Origin: an uncultured Clostridia bacterium
Lineage (GTDB): Bacteria; Bacillota; Clostridia; Oscillospirales; Acutalibacteraceae
Reading direction: 5' to 3'
DNA: 64,000 bases
NCBI GenBank assembly: GCA_930990065.1
Contig: CAKNOA010000009.1
Span: 1-64,000 of the forward strand
Position numbers and translations under genes: made by a program. Under the pieces are notes generated by a model that worked only from the letters and a program-made list of their open reading frames with translations, was not told the DNA's origin and ran no database searches. Positions 1 through 8,264 of the stretch are shown here, in pieces (position 1 is the first letter of the stretch; each line of letters opens with the position of its first letter).

Positions 1-131
1 GCTTCATGTTCATGTACTTCTTGCTGCCCCACTGGGTACCGGCCACATGGCGCAGTCGGGCGCAGACCAGCATGAGGGCGGAGTTGCCGTCCGGGAAGCT
101 GCCTACCACGCGGGTACGGCGGCGGATCACT
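1..131 (-). pseudogene. IS256-family transposase, C-terminal fragment
   Basis: Read on the minus strand from 131 down to 1, the frame gives a C-terminal stretch typical of IS256-type transposases, including IRRRTRVVGSFPDG, ALMLVCARLRHVAG and KKYMNMK. The match begins abruptly at about 131, next to unrelated lipoprotein sequence, so the 5' part (with most of the DDE catalytic core) is missing. The 3' end runs off the window. It is a remnant or the edge of a rearranged insertion sequence, not a working transposase. No terminal inverted repeat is visible inside the window. Confidence 0.75.
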
Positions 132-283
132 GTGGCGCCGATTGGAACGAACAGGCTGCCAAATCGGCCAAAAACTATCTGGATTTCACGGCCTTTTCTC
201 GGGATGAACTGATTGCCCAGCTGGAATATGAAGGCTTTACCCACGAACAAGCGGTGTATGGCGCGGAAGCAAACGGCTATTAA
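132..283 (+). pseudogene. Ltp-family surface lipoprotein, C-terminal repeat fragment
   Basis: The frame ending at 283 encodes one complete copy of the Ltp (host cell surface-exposed lipoprotein) repeat: DWNEQAAKSAKNYLDF, FSRDELIAQLEYEGFT, then EQAVYGAEANGY and a stop. Proteins of this family normally have a signal peptide with a lipobox and several such repeats; none of that is present upstream, where the sequence becomes antisense transposase. I read it as the tail of a lipoprotein gene cut by an insertion and later deletion. A terminator follows directly. The family's general function is unclear; some phage members block superinfection. Confidence 0.7.
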
Positions 284-288
284 AAGTA

Positions 289-320
289 AAAAAGGAGGCG
301 GTTTTCCACCGCCTCTTTTA
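289..320 (+). terminator. Rho-independent terminator after the Ltp fragment
   Basis: The stem GAGGCGG/CCGCCTC is followed by TTTT. A near-copy lies at 1470-1504, with base changes that keep the stem paired. Confidence 0.75.
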
Positions 321-496
321 TTTGATTAGAATACAAACTTAAAGTCGTTGTTTGTATTATACTTATCTTAGTATTAACGAACAAGGGAGTCGATGCAGGG
401 AGTTGATGTATATGGAAAACATACAGTACTCCCACCTTTGTGTATAGTAGATTCTCATGAATAAAAACAGTAATATTTCAATTGGGAAGGGTAAAT

Positions 497-1453
497 ATGA
501 ATCATTTTAATTCAAAATCAATTATTCCTTTTCCGGAAGAAGGTGCTAATCCACTTGGAAAAAATCGTTGCATGGGATATCACTATACTTCACCTGCTGC
601 ATTTTTATCCATTATTGAAAATAAGGAAATTCGATTTTCTGATGTCCGCTATATGAATGACAAGTCAGAAGGTATTTACTTTCTAAAGATTCTGGTAGAG
701 TTTTTGGAGAAGAATAAGTCTTTTCCGAACGTGCAAGAGGCAGTAAACTTTTTGTTAGATCAGAATGACTTAACAAAAATAAAAAAACTGCAAGTTCCTT
801 CCCCGATTTATCGAGATGTTCCTAAGCTGAAATATGAAAAATCCAGAACCTTTTTGATGTGTACATCAAGAAAGCCGGATTTATTAAATATGTGGAATTA
901 TTACATACGTAACAATTCTTATGAAGGATATTGTATAGGATTCCATATGCCAAGATTTTTAAAAACTTTTGATACAAAGAAAGAAGAAACCAATAGGCCT
1001 TTTATTGTTTATTATGGAAAAGTTATATATGATCGAAAGCTCCAAGATCAGCAGATTAGAAAACTGGTAGGAGGACTTGAAAAAAGGCCAATCAATAATA
1101 TAAAGATAGGTCTGAAGCATTATATCAATACGAGGGGGTATTTCTTTAAACATAAATCTTTTAAAGGTGAAGAAGAATTTAGAGTAATTATATCTATAAA
1201 GGAAAACAATATGATCTATAAGGAAAAAAGTACGACCGGTGATGACTCGAAACTAAAAAAAGATTTTTATATTCGTAATGGTTTAATTGTTCCATATCTT
1301 TCTGTATCGATTCCCGAGGATGCCATCTCTAGGATTTATTTACCTCCGCTTAGTGAAGAAGAAATCGCAAAAAAAGGTGTGCAAGAATTGATTGGTAGTG
1401 TAGGTTTTAAAGATGTAAAGATATGTAAGTCTCAAATTCCAGTGCGGTATTAG
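497..1453 (+). CDS. DUF2971 domain protein
   Basis: Protein of 318 residues with DUF2971 hallmarks: an N-terminal YHYTS segment, SIIENKEIRFSDVRYMND, then a central LMCTSRKPDLLNMWNYY and a GYCIGFHM stretch. The molecular function of the family is not established. I chose the ATG at 497 because GGGAAGG lies about 7 bases upstream; an in-frame TTG at 482 lacks a site. The gene is far more AT-rich than the surrounding chromosome and sits alone between two terminators and two broken genes, which suggests horizontal gain. Its leader, 323-496, is also AT-rich and holds no other gene that I can see. Confidence 0.8.
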   Translation: MNHFNSKSIIPFPEEGANPLGKNRCMGYHYTSPAAFLSIIENKEIRFSDVRYMNDKSEGIYFLKILVEFLEKNKSFPNVQEAVNFLLDQNDLTKIKKLQVPSPIYRDVPKLKYEKSRTFLMCTSRKPDLLNMWNYYIRNNSYEGYCIGFHMPRFLKTFDTKKEETNRPFIVYYGKVIYDRKLQDQQIRKLVGGLEKRPINNIKIGLKHYINTRGYFFKHKSFKGEEEFRVIISIKENNMIYKEKSTTGDDSKLKKDFYIRNGLIVPYLSVSIPEDAISRIYLPPLSEEEIAKKGVQELIGSVGFKDVKICKSQIPVRY

Positions 1454-1469
1454 AGAGCGGTTTTCAGTA

Positions 1470-1504
1470 AAAAAGGAGACGGTTTTTCACCGTCTCTTTT
1501 TTTG
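1470..1504 (+). terminator. Rho-independent terminator after the DUF2971 gene
   Basis: The stem GAGACGG/CCGTCTC is followed by a long T run. It matches the hairpin at 289-320 with a compensated G-C to A-T pair change. Confidence 0.8.
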
Positions 1505-1561
1505 TGGTGGAAAGCCTTTTATAGTTTTCTTTGGAGAGACATTTCCAAATTATCGAAATCG

Positions 1562-1789
1562 GTTGACACATGGCGCCTGGTGACGGAAAAAGCCCACACC
1601 GGCGAACTGCCCCGGCTGTATTTCGCCATTGGCAAAGACGACCACCTGTATGCTTCCTATGCGCATTTTAAAGCGTACGCCGAAAAAATCGGCCTGCCGG
1701 CGGTATTCGAGGAAGTGGACGGGTACCACCACGAATGGCGCTTTTGGGATTTGGCCATCCAAAAGGCCCTTGCGTTTTTTGGCCTGTAA
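1562..1789 (+). pseudogene. Esterase D-like alpha/beta hydrolase, C-terminal fragment
   Basis: The frame encodes the last quarter of an acetyl/tributyrin-esterase type alpha/beta hydrolase: LPRLYFAIGKDDHLYASY carries the acid residue of the triad and DGYHHEWRFWDLAIQ carries the catalytic histidine. The nucleophile serine in GxSxGG and everything before it are absent. The bases just upstream are AT-rich and look like the edge of the DUF2971 patch. It should be inactive. A terminator shared with the opposite-strand gene follows. Confidence 0.7.
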
Positions 1790-1802
1790 CGGAACAGAAA
1801 GA

Positions 1803-1846
1803 GAACCCCCGCCGCCGGGGAAACCGGCAGCGGGGGTTTTGTGTTT
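1803..1846. terminator. Convergent hairpin terminator
   Basis: A hairpin with CCCCCGC/GCGGGGG arms between the esterase fragment (plus) and the UroD-like gene (minus). T-rich bases follow on the plus side. It lies where both transcripts converge. Confidence 0.6.
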
Positions 1847-1861
1847 TCGGGCGATGCGGCC

Positions 1862-3088
1862 TTACCAGGCGCGCACCATATCCATGACAATCTGTTCCCA
1901 GCGGATCAGGTTTTGTACCTTGTGCCCGGCAGAACTGATATCTTTCAGCACCATATCAAAATGGCACCCGTTTTTCCGGCAGGTGGACAGGATATGGCCG
2001 ATTTCTTTTCGCAGCGCGTCTTCATCCAGATTCCCCGATACGGATGAGGGGTTCGGCTTATTAGCAATGACATATCGATTGCCGATGACTTCGGCGGCGT
2101 TGTCGATATCCGCCCAGGGGGTGATGGAAATTTTGCGCAGGTGGGGCAGTTTTTCCACGATGTCGATCTTTTTGTCCAGCGGTTCGCAGCAGCCGTAGTA
2201 CACCAGCCCGAAAGGCTCCATTACCTTTTTCATGTAGGCGATGTCGAATTCTTCGTGCATGTCTTTGGAAACGGAGGCGAAAATCTGGGCCATGCCCCGG
2301 CCCCATACCTGATGGCGCTTTATAGGGCCGCCGTCCCAATCCCCCGGCAGGGTGCTATTGAGGGCGCTGGTGCAGTGCATCGTCAGCGGTTCGGCCTCAA
2401 AAAGCCCCAGCTGTTCCATCTGCTCGGTTAGGCTGATATAGTAATCCGTCATGTGTTCCATGATCTGGTGGGTGTAGTCCGGGCGCTCGATCAAATCCAT
2501 GAGCAGCGGCGTGACCCCGCGCAGGCGGGCCAGGTCGTCCCATGTGGAAATATAGCTATCGTGGCCCGTTAGGCGTACGGGTAGGATATCGCCGAAGGCA
2601 GAGCCATATTTCGTATACCGCCGCATGGTTTCCACTTTGTCATACGTCACTTTAGGCAACCGGAACCGCGCAAGGGCGCTTTCATCGGCCAACTGGTCGT
2701 GGTATTCGTGGGAGATGATGTGGTTTTTCTCGTCGGTCACCCGGGTGTCTTCATCCACCGTAAAGCCGCAGCCCGTTTTGTGCATGACTTTCTGCACCGG
2801 GAAATAGGGGGGCAGGATCATATCGGCGGGAAAGTACTGCCACTGGAACAGCTTTTTGCGCAGGAAATCTTCCGCCGCCCGGAAATCGCTGTCCTGGCAC
2901 TGCAGAGTTAGCGACCCGTCAAAGTTCAGTTCGTGGAACGGGATTTCGTCGATCAGCACCACCGGGCGGATCATCGCTAAATCGTTGACGGCGGTGTGCA
3001 GGCGGCGGTTTTCCTGGTTGCGGGGGTCCCGGGCCGCCACAGCATAGCGCCGGGCCAGATTGCGGAGGATTTTTTCGTCCTGGGTCAT
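1862..3088 (-). CDS. Uroporphyrinogen decarboxylase-like (URO-D superfamily) protein
   Basis: Protein of 408 residues that fits the URO-D/MtaA/CmuA superfamily, which includes both heme-pathway decarboxylase and corrinoid-linked methyltransferases. A YYGCCEPLD motif near residues 298-306 resembles metal-binding cysteines of the methyltransferase branch, and KPNPSSVSG lies near the C-terminus. It is not a clear HemE, and no heme genes are nearby. The ATG at 3088 is preferred over the GTG at 3091 because AAAGGAGG then sits at a normal distance. It lies 35 bases behind a MATE gene on the same strand and may be co-transcribed. The substrate is unknown. Confidence 0.7.
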   Translation of the reverse strand: MTQDEKILRNLARRYAVAARDPRNQENRRLHTAVNDLAMIRPVVLIDEIPFHELNFDGSLTLQCQDSDFRAAEDFLRKKLFQWQYFPADMILPPYFPVQKVMHKTGCGFTVDEDTRVTDEKNHIISHEYHDQLADESALARFRLPKVTYDKVETMRRYTKYGSAFGDILPVRLTGHDSYISTWDDLARLRGVTPLLMDLIERPDYTHQIMEHMTDYYISLTEQMEQLGLFEAEPLTMHCTSALNSTLPGDWDGGPIKRHQVWGRGMAQIFASVSKDMHEEFDIAYMKKVMEPFGLVYYGCCEPLDKKIDIVEKLPHLRKISITPWADIDNAAEVIGNRYVIANKPNPSSVSGNLDEDALRKEIGHILSTCRKNGCHFDMVLKDISSAGHKVQNLIRWEQIVMDMVRAW

Positions 3089-3123
3089 CACAGAGGCCTC
3101 CTTTCTGTCATCACAGCGCGGGT

Positions 3124-4515
3124 TTAGCGGGCCCGGGCCGGTTCACTTTGCGGGGTGATCTTTTTCATCCACTTGCGGCTGCGCAGCCTGAAGTAACACC
3201 ACACGCACTTGATGATCTGGTCAATTTTCAGCATGGTGTACACCCAAAACGGCGGCCAGTCCAGTACGAGCCCGGCTAGGTATCCCAGCGGGATGGACGC
3301 GACCCACAAAAACAGGATATCCCCGGCCATTAAAAATTTGGTGTCGCCCCCGGCCCGCAGTACCCCTTTGGTCAAAATGGAGTTCATAGACTGGAACACC
3401 ACTATAAAGCTGATGGATGCCATCAGTTCGGCGGCAATGGCTTTGGCCTGGGGGGTGATCTGGTAGTAATCGATCATGGGCTCGCTTAAAATCATGATCA
3501 GCCCGGCGGCCACCACGCCGATGACAAACCCCAGCCCCAGGAACGTGTACCCCTGTTTTTGGGCTTTTTCAAAGTCGCCCTGGCCCATGGTGTGGCCGGT
3601 GATAATGCCGCTGGCGTTGGAAATGCCCTGGGTCAATACGGAACTGAGCTGCTGGACCACCACGGTGGCGGAGTTGGCCGCCACAAACGCGCTGCCGATG
3701 CGGCCCATAATCATGGCCACCGAGTTGTTCCCCAGCGCTAGCAGGGAATCGCTGATCAGCACCGGGATGCTGATGCGGAAATATTCCTTTTGCAGGTCCC
3801 GGCAGTTTACCAGCAGGTGGTGCAGCCGGTAGCGGATGCGCTTATCCACAAAGAAGAAATACCCGCAAATAAACACCAGCTCGAACGCCCGGGCAATCAG
3901 CGTGCCCAGCGCGGCGCCGGCAATTTCCATACGCGGCGCGCCCCATTCACCGAAAATGAAAATCCAGTTGAAAAAGACGTTGATAAAAAAGGCCGCGATG
4001 GAGCTGACAAGCGGCAACTTGACTTGCCCCACGCTGCGCAGCACAATGGTGCACGTCAGCGACAGCCCCATACAAAAGTACGTGGGCAATAGCCAATTGA
4101 GGTACGAAATGCCGTACCCGATAATTAGGTCGTCTTCGGTATACAGCCGCATAACCAGGTCGGGCCGCACCCCGGTAAACAGGGTGAACACCCCGGCAAA
4201 CAACAGGCACAGCCGCAGCATCAGCGTGACGGATTTGCGCAGGCTCTCTTTTTCCTGCATGCCCCAAAACCGGGCCGTGAGCACCGAAGCCCCCATGCCC
4301 AGCCCCATGCAGCAAATCTGGAACAGGTTGATAAACTGCCCGGCCAGGGACGACGCCGACAGTTGCGCGTCCCCCATGCTGCTGAGCATCACCGTGTCCA
4401 TCAGGTTAATGCCCACGGTGATCAGCTGCTGCAGGGATACCGGCACGGCGATGGCCACAATTTTCTTATAAAACGCCCGGTCCCCCAGGTACGACCGGAA
4501 GACGGCACGGTTCAT
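3124..4515 (-). CDS. MATE family multidrug/cation antiporter (copy 1)
   Basis: Protein of 463 residues with a twelve-helix MATE layout: an N-terminal amphipathic start, then repeated hydrophobic helices and segments such as VGINLMDTVMLSSMGD, GASVLTARFWG and LRSVGQVKLPL. MATE proteins expel cationic drugs using a sodium or proton gradient across the cytoplasmic membrane. It is a close paralog of the gene at 5558-7009, with long stretches nearly identical in DNA, so it arose by tandem duplication. It lies downstream of a MerR regulator with its own candidate promoter at 4617-4646. The drug substrate cannot be told from sequence. Confidence 0.9.
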   Translation of the reverse strand: MNRAVFRSYLGDRAFYKKIVAIAVPVSLQQLITVGINLMDTVMLSSMGDAQLSASSLAGQFINLFQICCMGLGMGASVLTARFWGMQEKESLRKSVTLMLRLCLLFAGVFTLFTGVRPDLVMRLYTEDDLIIGYGISYLNWLLPTYFCMGLSLTCTIVLRSVGQVKLPLVSSIAAFFINVFFNWIFIFGEWGAPRMEIAGAALGTLIARAFELVFICGYFFFVDKRIRYRLHHLLVNCRDLQKEYFRISIPVLISDSLLALGNNSVAMIMGRIGSAFVAANSATVVVQQLSSVLTQGISNASGIITGHTMGQGDFEKAQKQGYTFLGLGFVIGVVAAGLIMILSEPMIDYYQITPQAKAIAAELMASISFIVVFQSMNSILTKGVLRAGGDTKFLMAGDILFLWVASIPLGYLAGLVLDWPPFWVYTMLKIDQIIKCVWCYFRLRSRKWMKKITPQSEPARAR

Positions 4516-4616
4516 AGCGCCGCCCCCTCTCCGCCGGTTTTATCCGGCCGCTTTTTTGGTGCATAGACTCTCTTTTGCACAAAACTTCTCCCCTTACCTA
4601 TTTGATAACTAATTAC

Positions 4617-4646
4617 ATTATAAAACAGGCCGGCCATATCCCTCAA
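4617..4646 (-). promoter_or_regulatory. Candidate promoter of MATE copy 1
   Basis: On the minus strand TTGAGG is followed after 18 bases by TATAAT. The -35 box lies inside the palindrome TCCCTTGAGGGA, and the spacer holds GGCCGGCC. A long spacer next to a MerR gene hints at MerR-type activation, but the operator differs from that at 7046-7076. Confidence 0.5.
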
Positions 4647-4691
4647 GGGAAAACCTCTGTTTTTTAGGGGAAAATCCTGCTTTTTTGTCTG

Positions 4692-5525
4692 TTATTGGGC
4701 CGTGGGGGAAACGCCAATGGCGATTTGCACCATGTAGTCTTCGTCCCGGCGTACCGCAGCGTACCCCAGCAGATCGCTTTCGTACCCGTGGCCCGTCACC
4801 TTGTAACCGTGTTGGCGGATAAACGTAAGCAGTTTTTCATACGCCCGGGGCAGGGGCCGGTACGGCCCCCGGTGCTCCATCACGGCATACAGCCCCCGGG
4901 GCCGGGTCAACAGGGATTCCTGGTGATCGGGGGTTTCCACCTGCAAACAGAAACTGTCCTTTTCAAAATGCCCCTGCAGCAGGTGTTCCCGGGTGATGAA
5001 ACTGCTGCGCACAAAACACCCCGGGCTGGTTTCCCCGTACTGCTTCAGGATGCGGCGCACAAACGCAATGCGCCGGTACCGGTCGCCCCATACGTCGGGC
5101 CCGGCGGGAAACGAGAGGTAATACGCCGTGTCCCATTCTTCCACCCGGGGGCGTTCGCACACGGTTTTTAGCCCGGTTTCCATGCGTCCGGCGGTAAAGG
5201 CAATGCGTTTTTCCAGCCGACGCAGGGTTTTGATTTGCCCGCGCACTTTTTCTTCCTGTTTGCGCAACAGTGCCAGGGTCTGCTGCGGGGTGGCGGTTTG
5301 CAAAACCTTCCGGATATCCGACAGGGGCACCCCGGCGTCCCGCAAGAGTAATAAAAAGTCGAACGGGGGGATTTGGTCCAGGGCATACAGCCGGTACCCG
5401 TTTTCGCCCCGCAGCGCCGGGTGGAACAGGCCGATTTTGTCATAATAGAGCAGCGTTTCCCGGGAAAGCCCATACAGCGCCGCAAATTCCCGGGCATATA
5501 GCCCCGTTTCGCGATCTTTTTTCAC
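4692..5525 (-). CDS. MerR-family regulator with GyrI-like ligand domain
   Basis: Protein of 277 residues in the BmrR style. An N-terminal MerR winged helix (LYGLSRETLLYYDKIGLFHP, then NGYRLYALDQI) is followed by a dimerisation helix near residues 80-115 and a C-terminal GyrI-like effector-binding domain ending in YMVQIAIGV. Such proteins bind cationic drugs and activate promoters with over-long spacers. I chose the GTG at 5525, which has AAGGGGG upstream; the longer frame would overlap the MATE gene. It lies 32 bases after MATE copy 2 and before copy 1, so it probably controls both, and itself from the promoter at 7046-7076. Confidence 0.85.
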   Translation of the reverse strand: MKKDRETGLYAREFAALYGLSRETLLYYDKIGLFHPALRGENGYRLYALDQIPPFDFLLLLRDAGVPLSDIRKVLQTATPQQTLALLRKQEEKVRGQIKTLRRLEKRIAFTAGRMETGLKTVCERPRVEEWDTAYYLSFPAGPDVWGDRYRRIAFVRRILKQYGETSPGCFVRSSFITREHLLQGHFEKDSFCLQVETPDHQESLLTRPRGLYAVMEHRGPYRPLPRAYEKLLTFIRQHGYKVTGHGYESDLLGYAAVRRDEDYMVQIAIGVSPTAQ

Positions 5526-5557
5526 CCCAAAGCCCCCTTCTTGGCATTTTTTCCTTA

Positions 5558-7009
5558 TTATAAGGGCTGGGAAGCCGGGGAGCAAGACGTTCCCGCTCCG
5601 GCAGCCGGTCCGGCGGCGGACTTGGCCGCTGGCGCCTCGATTTTTTTCATCCATTTGCGGCTGCGCAGCCGAAAGAAGCACCACACGCACTTAATGACCT
5701 GGTCGATTTTCAGCATGGCATAAATCCAAAACGGCGGCCAGTGCAGTACGAGCCCCGCCAGGTACCCTAAAGGAATGGACGCGACCCACAAAAACAGGAT
5801 ATCCCCGGCCATTAAAAATTTGGTGTCGCCCCCGGCCCGCAGTACGCCTTTGGTGAGGATGGAGTTCATCGCTTCGAAAATCACAAGAAAACTGATGGCG
5901 TTCATCAGTTCGTACGCAATGCGCTTGGCTTCGCCGGTCACCTGGTAATACGCAATTACCGGGTCCCGCAACAGCAGAATCAGCGCGGCGGCGAACACGC
6001 CGACCAAAAATCCCAGCCCCAGGAACGTGTACCCCTGTTTTTGGGCTTTGTCGTATTCGCCCCGGCCCATGGTGTGGCCGGTGATGATGCAGCTGGCCTG
6101 GAACAGCCCCTGGGTGAGTACGGAACTGAGCTGCTGCACTACAGTGGTGACGGAATTGCCCGCCACAAACGCCTGGCCCAACCGGCCGATGATCATGGCC
6201 ACGGAATTGTTCCCCAGCGCCAAAAGCGAATCGCTGACCAGCACCGGAAGGCTCACCCGGAAGTATTCCCGCCGCAAATCCCGGCAGTTTAATAGCAGGT
6301 GGTGCAGCCGGTATCCAATGCGCTGGTCGGTGAAAAAGAAGCACCCGGCAATTAACGTAAGTTCGAACACCCGGGCGATCAGCGTGCCCAGCGCGGCCCC
6401 GGCAATTTCCATGCGCGGCGCGCCCAGCTCCCCGAAAATAAATACCCAGTTACAAAAGACGTTGATAAAGAACGCCGCAATGGAACTAATGAGCGGCAAT
6501 TTGACTTGCCCCACACTGCGCAGCACGATGGAGCATGTCAGCGACAGCCCCATGCACAGGTACGTGGGCCACAGCCAGTTCAGGTACGAAATACCATATT
6601 CGATCACCACCGGGTCGCCGGTATACAGCTTCATCACCCAGTCGGGCCGCAGCCCCGAAAACAGGGTAAAGGCCGTCATGAGCAAAAGCCCCAGCCGCAG
6701 CATCAGGGTGATGGATTTGCGCAGGTTCCCTTTATCCTGCATGCCCCAAAACCGGGCCGTGAGCACCGAAGCGCCCATGCCCACCCCCATGCACACAATT
6801 TCGAACAAATTGATAAACTGCCCCGCTAACGAGGAAGCCGACAGCTGCACGTCCCCCATGCTGCTGAGCATGATGGTGTCCATCAGGTTGATGCCTACGG
6901 TGATCAGCTGTTGCAGCGAAATGGGAATGGCAATGGTGACAATCTTTTTATAAAACGCCCGGTCGCCCAGATACTCTTTCAGGGCGGCCCGTTTTTCCTG
7001 GTTCGGCAT
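5558..7009 (-). CDS. MATE family multidrug/cation antiporter (copy 2)
   Basis: Protein of 483 residues with the MATE twelve-helix pattern and very high similarity to the copy at 3124-4515 (for example AGQFINLFEIVCMGVGMGAS and TKGVLRAGGDTKFLMAGDIL). It carries an extra Ala/Gly-rich tail after the last helix, starting at about residue 455, that copy 1 lacks. It is the first gene of a MATE-MerR unit and has a MerR-type promoter directly upstream. The expected role is extrusion of toxic cations across the cytoplasmic membrane, induced through the regulator. The ligand is unknown. Confidence 0.9.
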   Translation of the reverse strand: MPNQEKRAALKEYLGDRAFYKKIVTIAIPISLQQLITVGINLMDTIMLSSMGDVQLSASSLAGQFINLFEIVCMGVGMGASVLTARFWGMQDKGNLRKSITLMLRLGLLLMTAFTLFSGLRPDWVMKLYTGDPVVIEYGISYLNWLWPTYLCMGLSLTCSIVLRSVGQVKLPLISSIAAFFINVFCNWVFIFGELGAPRMEIAGAALGTLIARVFELTLIAGCFFFTDQRIGYRLHHLLLNCRDLRREYFRVSLPVLVSDSLLALGNNSVAMIIGRLGQAFVAGNSVTTVVQQLSSVLTQGLFQASCIITGHTMGRGEYDKAQKQGYTFLGLGFLVGVFAAALILLLRDPVIAYYQVTGEAKRIAYELMNAISFLVIFEAMNSILTKGVLRAGGDTKFLMAGDILFLWVASIPLGYLAGLVLHWPPFWIYAMLKIDQVIKCVWCFFRLRSRKWMKKIEAPAAKSAAGPAAGAGTSCSPASQPL

Positions 7010-7045
7010 ACGGAAAACCGGCTCCTTCCTTTTGATGATACCACC

Positions 7046-7076
7046 ATGATAAAGGGTGAAGCCGCTTCACAGTCAA
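7046..7076 (-). promoter_or_regulatory. MerR-type promoter and operator of MATE2-merR
   Basis: On the minus strand TTGACT and TATCAT are separated by 19 bases, the unusual spacing used by MerR-family activators. The spacer contains the palindrome GTGAAGCCGCTTCAC (7056-7070). It lies 37 bases upstream of the MATE copy 2 start. Confidence 0.8.
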
Positions 7077-7135
7077 GAGGGGAGAGGGCTTTTTTTAAAA
7101 TTCTTTTGATGGTGGAAGAAAAGCGCCTCTGATCG

Positions 7136-7175
7136 AAAAAGGGCCCGGCCGTTTAATCCCGGCCGGGCTCTTTCG
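7136..7175 (-). terminator. Rho-independent terminator after paralog A
   Basis: On the minus strand the stem CCCGGCCG/CGGCCGGG is followed by TTTTT. It ends the operon of three anchored paralogs. Confidence 0.75.
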
Positions 7176-7183
7176 TTCCTACT

Positions 7184-8242
7184 TTATTCGTGGGTGGCGC
7201 AGTATGTTTCCAAATCGCCGGTATTGTACATCCCCCCGTTTACATCCGGGTGGGCTTCGGAGCCGAACCACAAAAGCGCGTCGTTTTCGCCCAGGGCGCA
7301 CACGGAATCATACACCGTACCGGTCAGGCGCAGCGCCCCGTTTTCCTGTTTGAGCAGGAAAACACGCAGCCCCTCCCAGCCCGATTCGTACCGGGTGCCG
7401 GTGAACACCGTGATCGTGAAGGGATCCCCCAGCATGAGGGGGTCAAACGGGATCAGCCCCTTGGGGTCTTTATAGAGGATCTGGGGGTCGATGGTAAAAT
7501 CTCGGTACAAACCCCCGTCTTTTTCGTAGGGGGACGACACCTCGGTGAGGATGCCCAACAGCACCACGTCGCTTTCATCCACCAGGGCCGGCGCCGTTTC
7601 GTCGGTGGCGTACACGGCGTTATACATCTCTTTCATGGTGGAAACAAACTGGCGGGTCCTTTCGCACCAGTTCAGCGTCTGCTTCGTGCCCACGGTGGGG
7701 GAGGCTTCTTTCCCTACCACCACCCGCCGGGTGGTGCCGGGCATATTGCGGCGCTCGACGCCGTCCATCCAGTTGATGACCCGGCCGTCCCCCGCCGCCT
7801 GTACCGGCTGCAGCGACAAAAACGGCAGGCTGATGCGGTACATCTCCCCGTCGCTTTTCAAAAACAGCAGCGTGCTGTCGGTGGCGGTTTCCAAAATTTC
7901 CTCGCTGTACGGTTTCGCGTCTTGGGACGAAAGCGGCAGGGGGAACGTGACGCTGTCCCCCGGCTGCAAATGCCCGCGCAAACTTTCCTGTACGGTGTAG
8001 GTGCTGTCTACCTGCCAGTTTTCCCCGCCGTCCGTCGTATACGGGTCGCTGCTTTCCTGATACTGGGCGGTTACGATGGTGTCGTGGGCATTCAGCATGG
8101 CAGTCAGGTTTGTCAGGGGTGCGGCTTCTTCGCCAGTTGGGGCCGGTTCGGATCGCAATGACTGGAACAGCCACACACCGCAACCCAGCAGCACGATGAA
8201 ACCCGCTAGGATACTGATAAGAATTTTCGTTCTGTTTTTCAC
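7184..8242 (-). CDS. Membrane-anchored duplicated-domain protein, paralog A
   Basis: Protein of 352 residues of no family I recognise. One N-terminal transmembrane anchor (ILISILAGFIVLLGCGVWLF) is followed by an outside region. That region contains two copies of one motif: [DTIVTA..SSDPY..DGG..STYTVQESLRG.LQPGDSVTF..LLFL] and [SDVVLLG..SSPYEKDGG..DFTI..LGDPFTITVF..FLLK..LTG]. The pattern (beta strand, 'Y/F.V...L.G...GD..T') recalls small beta-barrels, but I have no family hit to cite. A conserved tail, LWFGSEAHPDVNGGM, follows. I chose the GTG at 8242, which has AAAGGAGGG upstream. It is the last gene of a three-paralog operon, and its first ~85 codons are nearly identical in DNA to paralog B. 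Confidence 0.75.
   Translation of the reverse strand: MKNRTKILISILAGFIVLLGCGVWLFQSLRSEPAPTGEEAAPLTNLTAMLNAHDTIVTAQYQESSDPYTTDGGENWQVDSTYTVQESLRGHLQPGDSVTFPLPLSSQDAKPYSEEILETATDSTLLFLKSDGEMYRISLPFLSLQPVQAAGDGRVINWMDGVERRNMPGTTRRVVVGKEASPTVGTKQTLNWCERTRQFVSTMKEMYNAVYATDETAPALVDESDVVLLGILTEVSSPYEKDGGLYRDFTIDPQILYKDPKGLIPFDPLMLGDPFTITVFTGTRYESGWEGLRVFLLKQENGALRLTGTVYDSVCALGENDALLWFGSEAHPDVNGGMYNTGDLETYCATHE
8028..8233. repeat. 206-bp perfect direct repeat, copy 1
   Basis: Identical by eye to 9151-9356 over 206 bases. It covers the anchor and first motif of paralogs A and B. Similarity continues at a lower level on both sides, through the start codon and ribosome-binding site. Confidence 0.9.
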
Positions 8243-8264
8243 CAGAATCCCTCCTTTTAGGGGG

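Noticed and set aside
5526..5690. Longer MerR start that overlaps MATE copy 2
   Set aside because: The extra 55 residues have no MerR homology, and the GTG at 5525 has a good ribosome-binding site.
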